Source: Tubiluchus corallicola | Taxonomy: Eukaryota; Priapulida; Priapulimorpha; Priapulimorphida; Tubiluchidae | Assembly: GCA_030141605.1 (NCBI GenBank) | Contig: JAQGDQ010002403.1 | Span: 1-64,000, forward strand | DNA: 64,000 nt | Reading direction: 5' to 3' | Shown: positions 36,871 through 46,095 of the stretch, piece by piece | Numbering within the stretch: the stretch's first letter is position 1 | How the letters are laid out: every line of letters starts with the position of its first letter | Made by a program: the position numbers and the translations under genes | Notes under the pieces: model-generated | Told to the model about the DNA's origin: nothing | Database searches by the model: none | The model's input: the letters and a program-made list of their open reading frames with translations, nothing else

Positions 36871-37154
36871 TTTCTAAAACGAATAAATAGTTAATTTATT
36901 ATTATATCTTTCCACAATGCAAAAAAGCAAAAAATTGACAATCCTCAAAACTTTTTACATCTAAAATTAATTTTATAAAAGTCTATTTATTCTAAATAAA
37001 ATCATAAAGCAAAAATATTAAAAAATACATTACAAAAAACTTATTATAATATTTTTATTTTTTTTAACAAATTACCCTTTCCCTTCTTTCAGCACTATAA
37101 CTATAATTTTCATACATTTGCATCACAAATATCTTGGTTATAAACATCATAAGA

Positions 37155-37985
37155 ATGAAAATATTTACAGAAAAAAAGAGACTAACACAAGAACTTGAAA
37201 ACACACAAAAAAACATAGGATTTGTTCCCACAATGGGAATGCTACATCAAGGACATCTGTCGCTTATAGAAAAATCAACACAAGAAAACGAAATCACAGT
37301 AGTATCTATATTTGTTAATCCTACACAATTCAATGATCCCAAAGACCTTAAAAAGTATCCTCGTAATTTAGAAAAAGACATTAAAAAACTACAAGCCGCA
37401 AAATGTACACATCTATTTATACCCTCCACACAAGAAATATACCCTAAACCTGATACACGCACCTTCAACTTTGGATACCTTAACACTGTAATGGAAGCCA
37501 AATACCGAGAAAATCATTTCAATGGAGTAGCACAAGTAGTATCCAAACTATTTGAAATTGTACCCGCCCACAAAGCCTATTTTGGACTAAAAGACCTACA
37601 ACAATACGCCATCATCAAACAATTAGCACAACAACTCAAACTAAGAACCCAAATCATCCCTTGCCCTACTGTTAGAGACACTGACAAACTTGCACTTAGC
37701 TCTCGTAATAAACGCCTTACACCTCAACAACGTAAAAACGCACAAGCCATACCTAACACATTGTTCAAAGCCAGAAAACTTGCTAATACGCATACGCCTG
37801 AACAACTCACTCAATGGGCAATACAGCAAATTAATCAAAACCCGAACATACAACTTCACTACTTCCAAATAGTAGACCCTAACACACTCAAAACCATCAC
37901 ACACTGGAACGAAACCCCTAACCCCACAGCCTGTATAGCAGCAAACATAGGAGAAACGAGGCTAATAGATAACCTTATATTTTAA
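37155..37985 (+). CDS. panC: Pantothenate synthetase
   Basis: 276 residues from ATG 37155; an in-frame TTG at 37134 is less likely. It condenses pantoate and beta-alanine using ATP. The class I-like motifs are PTMGMLHQGHLSLI and the LALSSRNKRL loop, with FVNPTQFNDPKDL, YFGLKDLQQ and PCPTVRD between them. A TACATTTG -7 box lies at 37113-37120. panD lies 0.9 kb downstream, but no panB is visible in the window. Confidence 0.96.
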   Translation: MKIFTEKKRLTQELENTQKNIGFVPTMGMLHQGHLSLIEKSTQENEITVVSIFVNPTQFNDPKDLKKYPRNLEKDIKKLQAAKCTHLFIPSTQEIYPKPDTRTFNFGYLNTVMEAKYRENHFNGVAQVVSKLFEIVPAHKAYFGLKDLQQYAIIKQLAQQLKLRTQIIPCPTVRDTDKLALSSRNKRLTPQQRKNAQAIPNTLFKARKLANTHTPEQLTQWAIQQINQNPNIQLHYFQIVDPNTLKTITHWNETPNPTACIAANIGETRLIDNLIF

Positions 37986-38097
37986 AAAACAGACTACCCC
38001 CTTTTTTAAACAATACTCCATACCTTTCAAAGCAAATAATAGCAATTATACATTAGTTTCAAGTATATTTAATGTAAATACATACAACATAAAACAG

Positions 38098-38137
38098 CTC
38101 ATTTAGTTTATATATAGAATCAAAAAAACTAAATGGG
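38098..38137. other. Hairpin between panC and the PagL-like pseudogene
   Basis: CTCATTTAGTTT (38098-38109) pairs with AAACTAAATGGG (38126-38137), 12 pairs with one G-T and a 16-base loop. No T-run follows. It may be a leader element of the decayed gene or a transcript end for panC. Confidence 0.3.
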
Positions 38138-38225
38138 GTGAACAATACTTTTATTAGCCTAAAATTTTTACTGACAATTCTAGCAATATTTATAATCTCG
38201 CCCATAATAAAAAGGAGAAGAAAAT

Positions 38226-38772
38226 ATGCTTTTTAATGGGAAAAAACATAAAATAGGTTTCAGCTTAGGTTATGCAAGCCAACAAGTCGAAGTACTTGAT
38301 AAAAGGCTAACCGTAGATGCACATTATATTTATGATGTGCATTTCTTTCAATTACAGTACGACTATTCTATCCTTAGAAAAAAAAGGTGGAGCTTAGAAC
38401 TATTGGTACAATCTGAATATAATACTTCTTAATTTTACTGAAAAAGGAGATACAAACAGCAACAAAGAAACAGGTTGTGAACTGGGAACTAACATAGGAA
38501 TACTAATTCGAAAAAGCCTTTTGAAAGATTTTTTGGGAACTTACTTCCTTATCAATGTAGGACCTCACTACATAAGCGGAGCACCCAAAAGACAATCTCC
38601 ACAATTTATAATCTCTGATAGCATTAACTTAGGCTTAAGTATCAAGGTGTTAAAAAACTTATATGCAGATTTAAAAATAGGACTTAGACACTTGTCCAAT
38701 GCAGGTTTAAACCCTCCAAACTCTGGGTTAAACTACCTTACCACAAATGCGGGCTTGTTTATAGCCTTTTAA
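38226..38772 (+). pseudogene. Frameshifted PagL-like lipid A deacylase / acyloxyacyl hydrolase family gene
   Basis: Two frames make up one protein. The N-terminal part (38226-38432) has the beta-barrel pattern KIGFSLGYASQQ. It ends in a stop, while a frame shifted by +1, open from 38398 to 38772, carries the C-terminal half. That half has GPHYISGAPKRQS and the catalytic-type block GLRHLSNAGLNPPNSGLNY, where His and Ser of RHxSNA are the PagL active-site residues. The break falls between 38398 and 38432. A signal-peptide-like stretch (KFLLTILAIFIIS) sits upstream in a third frame (about 38159-38235), so a second frameshift is likely. It is a recent pseudogene unless the base calls are wrong. 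Confidence 0.72.
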
Positions 38773-38814
38773 ACCTGTCTTAATAAAAAAATTAAACCGT
38801 CATATTGACGATTT

Positions 38815-38846
38815 CTTTACTTTTTAATTTATTTGATATAATTTTG
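38815..38846 (+). promoter_or_regulatory. Promoter of panD
   Basis: TTG (38815-38817), a 21-base spacer and TAATTTTG (38839-38846). Transcription would start near 38851, about 30 bases before the panD ATG. Confidence 0.65.
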
Positions 38847-38880
38847 CAAATAATATACTATCGTAATACAAAATAATATA

Positions 38881-39231
38881 ATGCAAATAGAACTACTAAA
38901 ATCTAAAATTCACAGAGTAACTATCACTGAAGCCAACATCAACTACACGGGTAGTGTAGAGATAGACCAAGACTTAATGGACGCTGCCAACATTTTAGAA
39001 CATGAAAAAGTCCAAGTACTAAATCTCAATAATGGTGAACGCTTAGACACCTATGTAATAAAAGGCAAACGAGGAAGTGGCACCATTTGTCTTAATGGGC
39101 CTGCTGCACGCAAAGGATTAGTAGGTGATATACTCATTATAGTAGCTTACTGTACCCTCACGCCCGAAGAAGCACACACACATCAACCTATTATTTTACA
39201 TCCTGACACTGCCACCAACAAACTGAAATAA
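38881..39231 (+). CDS. panD: Aspartate 1-decarboxylase proenzyme
   Basis: A 116-residue pyruvoyl enzyme that makes beta-alanine for pantothenate. The self-cleavage site Gly24-Ser25 is in NYTGSVEID; Ser25 becomes the pyruvoyl group. The active-site block [22 protein letters not shown] is intact, as is IIVAYCTL. It supplies the substrate of PanC, encoded upstream, and has its own promoter. A 166-base gap without features separates it from radA. Confidence 0.96.
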   Translation: MQIELLKSKIHRVTITEANINYTGSVEIDQDLMDAANILEHEKVQVLNLNNGERLDTYVIKGKRGSGTICLNGPAARKGLVGDILIIVAYCTLTPEEAHTHQPIILHPDTATNKLK

Positions 39232-39397
39232 ATGCAATCATAACTGTAGTTGCATCATAGCATAGTAAAGGAAAGTTGCAAACCTCCTCTACCATAAAAC
39301 CACTTGAAAGAAGGTAACATATTACTTTATTTCAGAACAGGGGAATATCTTATTTTAAATTTAAATATCGTCTGCAATTTCAACTGCAAAGAGAGAA

Positions 39398-40753
39398 ATG
39401 GCAAAAACAAAACAAACATATATCTGTCGAAACTGCCAAACACAGCATTTACAATGGTCAGGAAAATGCAATAGCTGTGGTGAATGGAACACCATAGAAA
39501 AAATTACCACCATCATCAAGAAAAATAACAATTTCGAAGCTCTCCTTGCCCATAACACACCTACTCCCATTGATCAGATAGCACATACTCATACAACACG
39601 TATAGACACTAAAAACACTGAACTCAATAGAGTGTTAGGAGGAGGATTAGTTCACGGCACACTCATACTCATTGGCGGAGAACCCGGTATAGGTAAGTCT
39701 ACCCTAGCCTTGCAAATTGCCTTGCAACTTACCAACTATAAAACACTATATATATCAGGAGAAGAAAGCCCACAGCAAATTAAATTGCGGGCTACTCGCA
39801 TTGCTACTCCTAATCACAACACACACATCCTTACCGAAACCAGCCTCGAAAACATCACAGCACAAATAAAAGCTACCCAGCCTGATATTATCATCATAGA
39901 CTCCATACAAACTATCCATACCCAAAATATAGAAGCTTCCATAGGCAGCATTACACAAATAAAAGAATGCTCCAATCAGCTCCAACATATTGCCAAACAA
40001 TCCAATATACCTATCATACTCATTTCACACATTAATAAAGAAGGAAACTTAGCAGGTCCAAAAGCCCTAGAACATATTGTAGATACAGTGCTGCATTTTG
40101 AAGGCGACACTCATCACTTATACCGAATACTTCGCACCACTAAAAACCGTTATGGCTCTACAAATGAAATTGGCATCTACGAGATGAATCGCAATGGGTT
40201 AACAGTAGTTGCAAATCCTTCACAATTGCTACTTGCCCAACATAATCAACCACTTGGAGGTATTACTACTTCTGCCACCATAGAGGGCAACCGTCCTTTT
40301 CTTATAGAGGTACAAGCCCTTGTGAGTAGCGCAGTATATGGCACACCACAACGTACTACTACGGGGTTCAACACCAAGCGTCTTAATATGCTTCTTGCTG
40401 TGTTAGAAAAGAAAGCTCGTTTCAATCTTGCTACTAAAGACGTATTTATCAATATAGCAGGAGGTATCAAGGTGAACGATCCTGCCAACGATTTAGCTGT
40501 TATTACTGCTGTACTGTCTTCTAATATAGATACTCCTGTTACTTCTCATTATTGTTTTGCTGGCGAAGTAGGTCTTTCAGGTGAGATACGTCCCGTTACC
40601 CGTATAGACATCCGTATCAAAGAAGCAGAAAAATTAGGCTTTAAGAAAATATTTATTTCCGCTGCTCACAATCTTAACACCACAAACCACAAACTCACAA
40701 TCGTCTTCGTCGAAAAGATAGAAGACGTGTTTAAACAATGTTTTAAACAGTGA
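39398..40753 (+). CDS. radA: DNA repair protein RadA
   Basis: A 451-residue RecA-like branch-migration helicase. The N-terminal zinc finger uses Cys10, Cys13, Cys24 and Cys27. The Walker A is GGEPGIGKST (about 91-100). The RadA-specific KNRYG motif lies near residue 249, and the C-terminal Lon-protease-like domain has GGIKVNDPANDLAV and FAGEVGLSGEIRPV. It processes recombination intermediates. The order panC-panD-radA recurs in Bacteroidota. Confidence 0.96.
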   Translation: MAKTKQTYICRNCQTQHLQWSGKCNSCGEWNTIEKITTIIKKNNNFEALLAHNTPTPIDQIAHTHTTRIDTKNTELNRVLGGGLVHGTLILIGGEPGIGKSTLALQIALQLTNYKTLYISGEESPQQIKLRATRIATPNHNTHILTETSLENITAQIKATQPDIIIIDSIQTIHTQNIEASIGSITQIKECSNQLQHIAKQSNIPIILISHINKEGNLAGPKALEHIVDTVLHFEGDTHHLYRILRTTKNRYGSTNEIGIYEMNRNGLTVVANPSQLLLAQHNQPLGGITTSATIEGNRPFLIEVQALVSSAVYGTPQRTTTGFNTKRLNMLLAVLEKKARFNLATKDVFINIAGGIKVNDPANDLAVITAVLSSNIDTPVTSHYCFAGEVGLSGEIRPVTRIDIRIKEAEKLGFKKIFISAAHNLNTTNHKLTIVFVEKIEDVFKQCFKQ

Positions 40754-41054
40754 TATGTTAAACTTAGCCATTCAACAATTCGCTTATTTTCAAACAAAGC
40801 CAATTTCAACCACTACATTTTGCTGAAAGTTTTACAAAATTAAAAATGGAGCAGATTGTTATTTCCTTATAAGAGTGGCATCTGTTTACTTAGCGAATGG
40901 TCTTACTCATAGGTTTTTTTTAGAAATACTTACAAAGCTGCCATATTCAAGCTCGCTCTTTTTTTTAATCGGTAAAGAGAAGATGTAAGAAAGGCAAATG
41001 AGTCAAAAAAACATTAGAAAACAATTAATCTAATCTTTATGATATTTGACTACT
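40754..41054. other. 301-base gap between convergent radA and the CHU_C protein gene
   Basis: No coding frame, RNA gene or convincing terminator is seen. The sequence is AT-rich, with T-runs at 40914-40921 and 40960-40967. Confidence 0.5.
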
Positions 41055-42347
41055 TCAATTATTTTTAAGCAACTGTATGTAGCCTCTTTCATTGTAGTTG
41101 TAGCCGTTAAAATCTGTGGCTTTGATAGTGTAGAAATACACCCCCGCAGATGCATTTCCTCCGTCCCAACCTTCGTCAGGGTTATTCCACTCAAATATTT
41201 TACGTCCCTGTCTGTTGTATATTCTTGCATTAAAGGAGCTAAGGGAACGATGCTTTACTTTAAATATATCATTGATACCATCGCCGTTAGGTGTAAAAGC
41301 ATTAGGGATTTCTAATTCAGAATCTACCACAAAAATAGTTTTAAAATCAGCAGTATCAAAGCACCCGGCATTACTTTGCAGACTTACAAATACACTATCA
41401 TAACCATTTTCTTGATATTTAGTATAAGTAAAAGTAGCCCCAAAATTTTCTATTTGGAAGTCAGTAGTTTTGTCTTTATCTCCAAAATGCCAAGTAAGAT
41501 TTTTAATATTCTCCACAAGGTAAGAAGTATTAATAAATCTAATTTCTAAGGGTGCAATTCCTGCAATATCACCAGCTCCATCAGTTTCTTTATCAGGGTC
41601 AGTAGCCTCTATATCAAAATCAGCCTTTACTCTTATGGGTTGATACCTGATAGTGTCTTTATTGTACCCGCCTACTTGGTCAGTTACAATAAGCGTAAAA
41701 AGTGTAGAAACAGGAGGTAAAGGATTAATAACTGTAAGGGTATCAGTAGAGCTCCCTAAATCAACTATAAGGTCGTCTGTTTCCAGTTCCCAATTCCAGA
41801 CAGTAGAAGCAATATTACTCACAAGAGTTTCTTGATTTTCAGAAGGTGTTGTGGCACTTAAATCATAGTAGACAAGAGTATCTAAAACAATAGTATCAAC
41901 TGTTACTTGAAACTTTTCGCAACTATCTGTATCTACAAGCAATAATAGCTCTTTAATATTTATGTAATTATTGTAGACCCACACAGTTGCAGAATGCTCA
42001 GTTGCATCTCCTTGATTTATTATAACTTTATATGCTCCCGTTTCTAAATTAGATATATTTTGTTCATTACCAATATCAGTCCATGAATCTGAATCTAAAT
42101 CATATTTTTGCCACAGATAATTTGGTGATGTCGAATTTGTAGTGTCGTGGGCTATGAATTCTCCTATGTTATCTACATTGATAGTGTCAGAGAATACAAA
42201 TATGGTGTCATCAGGTGGTACGGCATAACTGGTAATAGTTTTACCTGTGGCAGTGGGTGCTGTAATGATTTGAGAAGATGAAGTAGAAATATTTAAAACA
42301 ATACAAATAAGTAAAATAGATAGCTTAATATGGGTAAATACCTTCAT
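41055..42347 (-). CDS. Secreted protein with gliding-motility-associated C-terminal domain (type B sorting signal)
   Basis: 430 residues with a signal peptide (about 1-26). The middle has PKD/Ig-like beta sandwich features: LTWHFGDKDKTTDF near residue 285 and GIAPLEIRFINTS before it. The last 85 residues form the CHU_C domain: IPNAFTPNGDGINDIFKV, FNARIYNRQGRKIFEW, GWDGGNASAGVYFYTI and a final YIQLLKNN. This domain is recognised by the type IX secretion system, so this is a probable client of the porP-gldKLMN machine. The role at the surface is unknown. Confidence 0.9.
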   Translation of the reverse strand: MKVFTHIKLSILLICIVLNISTSSSQIITAPTATGKTITSYAVPPDDTIFVFSDTINVDNIGEFIAHDTTNSTSPNYLWQKYDLDSDSWTDIGNEQNISNLETGAYKVIINQGDATEHSATVWVYNNYINIKELLLLVDTDSCEKFQVTVDTIVLDTLVYYDLSATTPSENQETLVSNIASTVWNWELETDDLIVDLGSSTDTLTVINPLPPVSTLFTLIVTDQVGGYNKDTIRYQPIRVKADFDIEATDPDKETDGAGDIAGIAPLEIRFINTSYLVENIKNLTWHFGDKDKTTDFQIENFGATFTYTKYQENGYDSVFVSLQSNAGCFDTADFKTIFVVDSELEIPNAFTPNGDGINDIFKVKHRSLSSFNARIYNRQGRKIFEWNNPDEGWDGGNASAGVYFYTIKATDFNGYNYNERGYIQLLKNN

Positions 42348-42402
42348 CTTGATGAATATTATTTCTCCTACAAAAATAAAAAAATAAACATCGCTTATGA
42401 AA

Positions 42403-42846
42403 TTATTTCCGTAGAGATTTGAAAAAACTCTTTATCAATTGCGAACACTCATTTTCCATTATGCCATTTATCACTTCTGTCCTTTTATGTAACAGATTGG
42501 GACTGTATTGCGTATATCCTTTCTTGGGCTCAGGAGCACCATACACCAACTGTTTTATTTGTGCTCCGTTGAGTGCAGCAGCACACATTGGACAGGGCTC
42601 TATAGTTACATACAAAGTGCATTCGTTGAGGTATTTACTATCTAAATAATTGGTTGCAGATGTTATAGCTTGCATTTCGGCGTGGGCTGTAGTGTCATTA
42701 AGTGTTTGCATTAAATTGTAAGCCCGTGCAATAATGCGGTTATTAGCAACAACCACAACCCCTATAGGAATTTCATCCTTTTGTAGTGCTTTTTGAGCTT
42801 CTTGCAACGCTTGTTTCATAAAATATTGATGAGTGAATGTTTCCAT
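42403..42846 (-). CDS. tadA: tRNA-specific adenosine deaminase
   Basis: 147 residues from ATG 42846; an in-frame TTG 24 bases upstream is not needed. It deaminates A34 of tRNA-Arg(ACG) to inosine. The zinc ligands and catalytic glutamate are in AHAEMQAI and EPCPMCAAAL. IPIGVVVV and YGAPEPKKG (with the tadA-type divergence) complete the domain. It could be confused with a guanine deaminase, but the short length and the N-terminal HQYFMKQALQEAQKA support TadA. Confidence 0.9.
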   Translation of the reverse strand: METFTHQYFMKQALQEAQKALQKDEIPIGVVVVANNRIIARAYNLMQTLNDTTAHAEMQAITSATNYLDSKYLNECTLYVTIEPCPMCAAALNGAQIKQLVYGAPEPKKGYTQYSPNLLHKRTEVINGIMENECSQLIKSFFKSLRK

Positions 42847-42967
42847 TTTCTTATCTGAAAAGACTAACAATTAGCTTGTAAGAATTAATATAATTCAATT
42901 TGTGATTTCTGTCAATAAGAAGGGTAGTAATACAAACAGTAATTTTCTCCCTTGTAAAAAAAAATAT

Positions 42968-44800
42968 TTATTTAAAAAATTTATCTATTTCAGACGTTTG
43001 CATTGTATATGTAGTAGGCTTGCCATCAGGAGTATAGTTAGGCGTTTGGCAAGCAAACAGATTGCCAAGCAATTTGCCCATTTCTTCTTGTGTAAGAGAT
43101 TGGGTACTTTCAATAGCAGAAGATTTAGCCAGTGATAAAGCTATCTTTTCGTAAATTTCTAATTTTAATTTTTTCTCTTTGTTTTTGTAATCTTCTAACA
43201 ATTGCTCTATAATAGGCTTGGGTGGCGTGTCTCCTATGACTGACGGTGTGCCATTAATGATAAATGCCTGCTTACCAAACTCTTTTATTTCAAAGCCAAG
43301 TGAGTTGATTTCTGGTAGCAGAGTGGTAAATAACAATGAGTCCGAAGCATTAAGTTCCAGTGTTGTAGGGTAAAGTGTTTTCTGAACAACATTTTTGTTC
43401 TTAGTATTCTGGCATAGTTGCTCGTAGAGTATTCTGATATGTGCTTTTCGTTGATCTACAAGCATCAATCCAGATTTTACAGGCGTGAGAATATACTTAT
43501 TTTTTACCTGCAATAGGTTGGTAATAGGTTCTTCTTTTTCTTTAGTAATGGGTATATGCTGTTGCTCGTGCTTATCATCTTCCACTGCTACTACATCAGT
43601 GTTGCTACTTGGTTGGTTAAAATCCTTATACAACTCCTCCCAATTGCCTATATTTTGTCTACTCCTGTGAGGCAATTTCTCAGTGCCTGTCTTCTCAAAA
43701 GGGTTGTAAGTAGGGTCTAAGTCCACTTGTGGAGCAACAGTTTCCTTTACACTACTTGCAGAAGGTATAGGAACAGCACCCTCTGTATTAAAATCAATAG
43801 TAGGCACTATGTTAAACTTACCCAATGTTTCGCGGGTAGAAGAGTTAATAATTTGCCAGATGAAACGTTCGTTTTGGAATTTCACCTCTGTTTTGGTAGG
43901 ATGTATGTTGATATCTATATTTTTGGGGTCAGTTTGTAAATAGATAAAATAAGAAGGTAAAGCATCAGTAGGTAGCAGCTTATTGTAGGCTTCTACAACA
44001 GCTTTATGAAAATACGGATGCCTAATATATCTACCATTGGCAAAGAAATATTGTTCTCCATAAGTTTTCTTAGAGTGTTCGGGTTTGCAAATATATCCGC
44101 TTAATTGAATAAGGTTAGTATCACACCTTATATCTAGTAAATAGTTTTTTATATTGTTGCCAAATAGTTGTGTGATACGTTGTTTTATATTACCTGCTGG
44201 CAGGTTGAGTATTGGAGTATTGTTGTGGTATAATTCAAATACTATCTCTGAATTAGTGAGTGCCACACGATATATTTCATTGGTAATATGGCGAAGTTCA
44301 GTAGTATTAGCTTTGAGAAATTTTCTGCGGGCGGGTACGTTAAAAAACAAATTTTTCACAAGAAAATTAGTTCCTACAGAACACGAGACAGGCTCTTGCT
44401 TTTCCAGTTTTGAACCTTTGACAACAATGTGTGTCCCAAGTTCATTATTTTGGGGGCAGGTTTTAAGTTCTACCTGTGCTACAGAAGATATAGAAGCAAG
44501 TGCCTCACCTCTAAATCCCATTGTATTGATAGCAAACAGGTCTTTGGCATCTTTTATTTTGGAAGTAGCGTGTCGTTCAAGTGACATTCGGGCATCAGTT
44601 TCGCTCATTCCTATACCATTATCTATTACTTGTATCAATGTTTTACCTGCATCTTTAATATGTATAGTGATGTGCGTACTCTGTGCATCTATAGCATTTT
44701 CTATTAACTCCTTCACCACAGAGGCAGGACGTTGTATCACTTCTCCAGCAGCTATTTGGTTAGCTACAGTGTCGGGTAGTAGGTTGATAATATCAGGCAT
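42968..44800 (-). CDS. mutL: DNA mismatch repair protein MutL
   Basis: 610 residues. The GHKL ATPase domain is intact: IAAGEVIQRPASVVKELIENAIDA, DNGIGM, TMGFRGEALASI and the GTNFLVKNLFFNVPAR block. The C-terminal dimerisation region carries DQRKAHIRILYE where endonuclease-type MutL has DQHA(x)2E(x)4E; the His, Ala and first Glu are replaced, so nicking activity by that site is unlikely. A TATCTTTG box at 44836-44843 is its -7 element. Confidence 0.96.
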   Translation of the reverse strand: MPDIINLLPDTVANQIAAGEVIQRPASVVKELIENAIDAQSTHITIHIKDAGKTLIQVIDNGIGMSETDARMSLERHATSKIKDAKDLFAINTMGFRGEALASISSVAQVELKTCPQNNELGTHIVVKGSKLEKQEPVSCSVGTNFLVKNLFFNVPARRKFLKANTTELRHITNEIYRVALTNSEIVFELYHNNTPILNLPAGNIKQRITQLFGNNIKNYLLDIRCDTNLIQLSGYICKPEHSKKTYGEQYFFANGRYIRHPYFHKAVVEAYNKLLPTDALPSYFIYLQTDPKNIDINIHPTKTEVKFQNERFIWQIINSSTRETLGKFNIVPTIDFNTEGAVPIPSASSVKETVAPQVDLDPTYNPFEKTGTEKLPHRSRQNIGNWEELYKDFNQPSSNTDVVAVEDDKHEQQHIPITKEKEEPITNLLQVKNKYILTPVKSGLMLVDQRKAHIRILYEQLCQNTKNKNVVQKTLYPTTLELNASDSLLFTTLLPEINSLGFEIKEFGKQAFIINGTPSVIGDTPPKPIIEQLLEDYKNKEKKLKLEIYEKIALSLAKSSAIESTQSLTQEEMGKLLGNLFACQTPNYTPDGKPTTYTMQTSEIDKFFK

Positions 44801-44835
44801 AATTGAAAATAATCTACTCTAATTTATTAATAATA

Positions 44836-44843
44836 CAAAGATA
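44836..44843 (-). promoter_or_regulatory. -7 box of mutL
   Basis: TATCTTTG on the minus strand, 35 bases upstream of the mutL ATG. No TTG is found at the right distance for a -33 element. Confidence 0.5.
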
Positions 44844-45037
44844 GTATAAAAAGAAAAAAACACCTCTTCTACAAGATAGAGTGCTTTAAATACTGACAAT
44901 AATATATTTGACCAACTCAGTGAAGAACTACCCTTTGCCCCTACAACTAAACTCATAGGCTAAAAAGGTCAGATTAACAAGTAATAATTGTCTAAATCTA
45001 TTTTTCATTTAATTTACACATTGTTGCCTTACCATTC

Positions 45038-45292
45038 TTATCTCAAAATAAGATAAAATAACACAAGCAGCACAACAAAAATAATGAGCAGGCGCCTGTT
45101 GGCTTTTCTTTTTTGCTCCTGCAAAGTAACAGAAGTTCCTTTATAGGCTTTTCGAAATGTTCCTTTTTCTATTCGGGGCGTATGTTTTAATTCCTCTGCT
45201 CTTTGTTTTCTTCTTTCTTTTTCGGCATCGTAGTAACGTGGCTTTAAATTAAATTGTCTATTTTGTGGCAGTCTAAATAATTTCCCTATCAT
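45038..45292 (-). CDS. Small membrane protein of unknown function
   Basis: 84 residues: a basic, charged N-terminal part (QFNLKPRYYDAEKERRKQRAEEL) and one C-terminal membrane span (about 67-83, LLIIFVVLLVLFYLIL). The FNLKPRYYD motif is typical of a small protein conserved in Bacteroidota, often mislabelled as a riboflavin synthase subunit. It would be a tail-anchored inner-membrane protein with a cytoplasmic basic domain. The function is unknown. No feature is seen in the 215-base gap to mutL apart from the mutL -7 box. Confidence 0.75.
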   Translation of the reverse strand: MIGKLFRLPQNRQFNLKPRYYDAEKERRKQRAEELKHTPRIEKGTFRKAYKGTSVTLQEQKRKANRRLLIIFVVLLVLFYLILR

Positions 45293-45442
45293 CTGTATGT
45301 ATATTGATATAGTAAGTTTATATTTTTTTGTAATAGTATTTCAAAAGCTAAAAAGAAGTAATAATTTCTTTGTATGTTTTACGACAACTATGTAGCCCTA
45401 ATACACAATGATACCTGCCTGCTTCTTAGTTTTATTTTCAAA

Positions 45443-46084
45443 TTACAACTTCTTTCTATATTTGCTTAGTTCTCTAATATCTTCTATCTCTCTACTTAAT
45501 AAACCAGTAAGAGCTTTTATTTCCTTGTTATTATACCCCATTTCTACTGCCTTTTGAGCTACTTCATATTTACCTTGTTGTTCACCTATTTCCATTGCTT
45601 CTTTTCTCAACTGTTCTTCCTCTTCATATTTTAGAACATATTTCTTGCTATTCTTCAAATTTTCTAACATCCCCTCTTCCTTGAAACTAATATACCCATT
45701 GGAAGTAATTACAATATGGTCGGCAATACCAATAGACAGCACTTTACTAATTTGTAACAAGCGGTCGGTAAAATTCACATAAAAAGGAGCTATTGTAAAA
45801 CGATCATCCACCTTATTATGCACCATAAATATTTTTGGAGCCTCTTTCAACACAGCCACCTTAAAGGGTTCAGTAGGCTTTACCTTATATATGTTCCTAC
45901 GCTCCAATGCAAAAAGCTCAATATTTAAAAGTCTATTATTATCATCCAAGCACACAATCCAAAAATGCTCTCTTGCTCTTTCTATCATATTCTCCCTATC
46001 TAATACCTTCCTCATTACAGTATAAATATCAGATGCTCCTCCTATTATAATATTTTTATACTCAGGTGATACATTTATATTCAT
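45443..46084 (-). CDS. RadC/JAB-like protein with degenerate metal site and Rpn-like tail
   Basis: 213 residues. Residues 35-140 align with the RadC/JAB fold: HFWIVCLDDNNRLLNIE, VAVLKEAPKIFMVHN, then DRLLQISKVLSIGIADHIVIT. The metal-binding HNHPSG of RadC is replaced by HNKVDD (89-94), so the second His is gone, although the later Asp122-His123 remain. Residues 155-213 are a charged helix plus KYEVAQKAVEMGYNNKEIKALTGL, like the tail of Rpn/PD-(D/E)XK family proteins. It lies 11 bases after purM. Metal-dependent hydrolysis is doubtful. Confidence 0.72.
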   Translation of the reverse strand: MNINVSPEYKNIIIGGASDIYTVMRKVLDRENMIERAREHFWIVCLDDNNRLLNIELFALERRNIYKVKPTEPFKVAVLKEAPKIFMVHNKVDDRFTIAPFYVNFTDRLLQISKVLSIGIADHIVITSNGYISFKEEGMLENLKNSKKYVLKYEEEEQLRKEAMEIGEQQGKYEVAQKAVEMGYNNKEIKALTGLLSREIEDIRELSKYRKKL

Positions 46085-46095
46085 TGGCTCTACAA

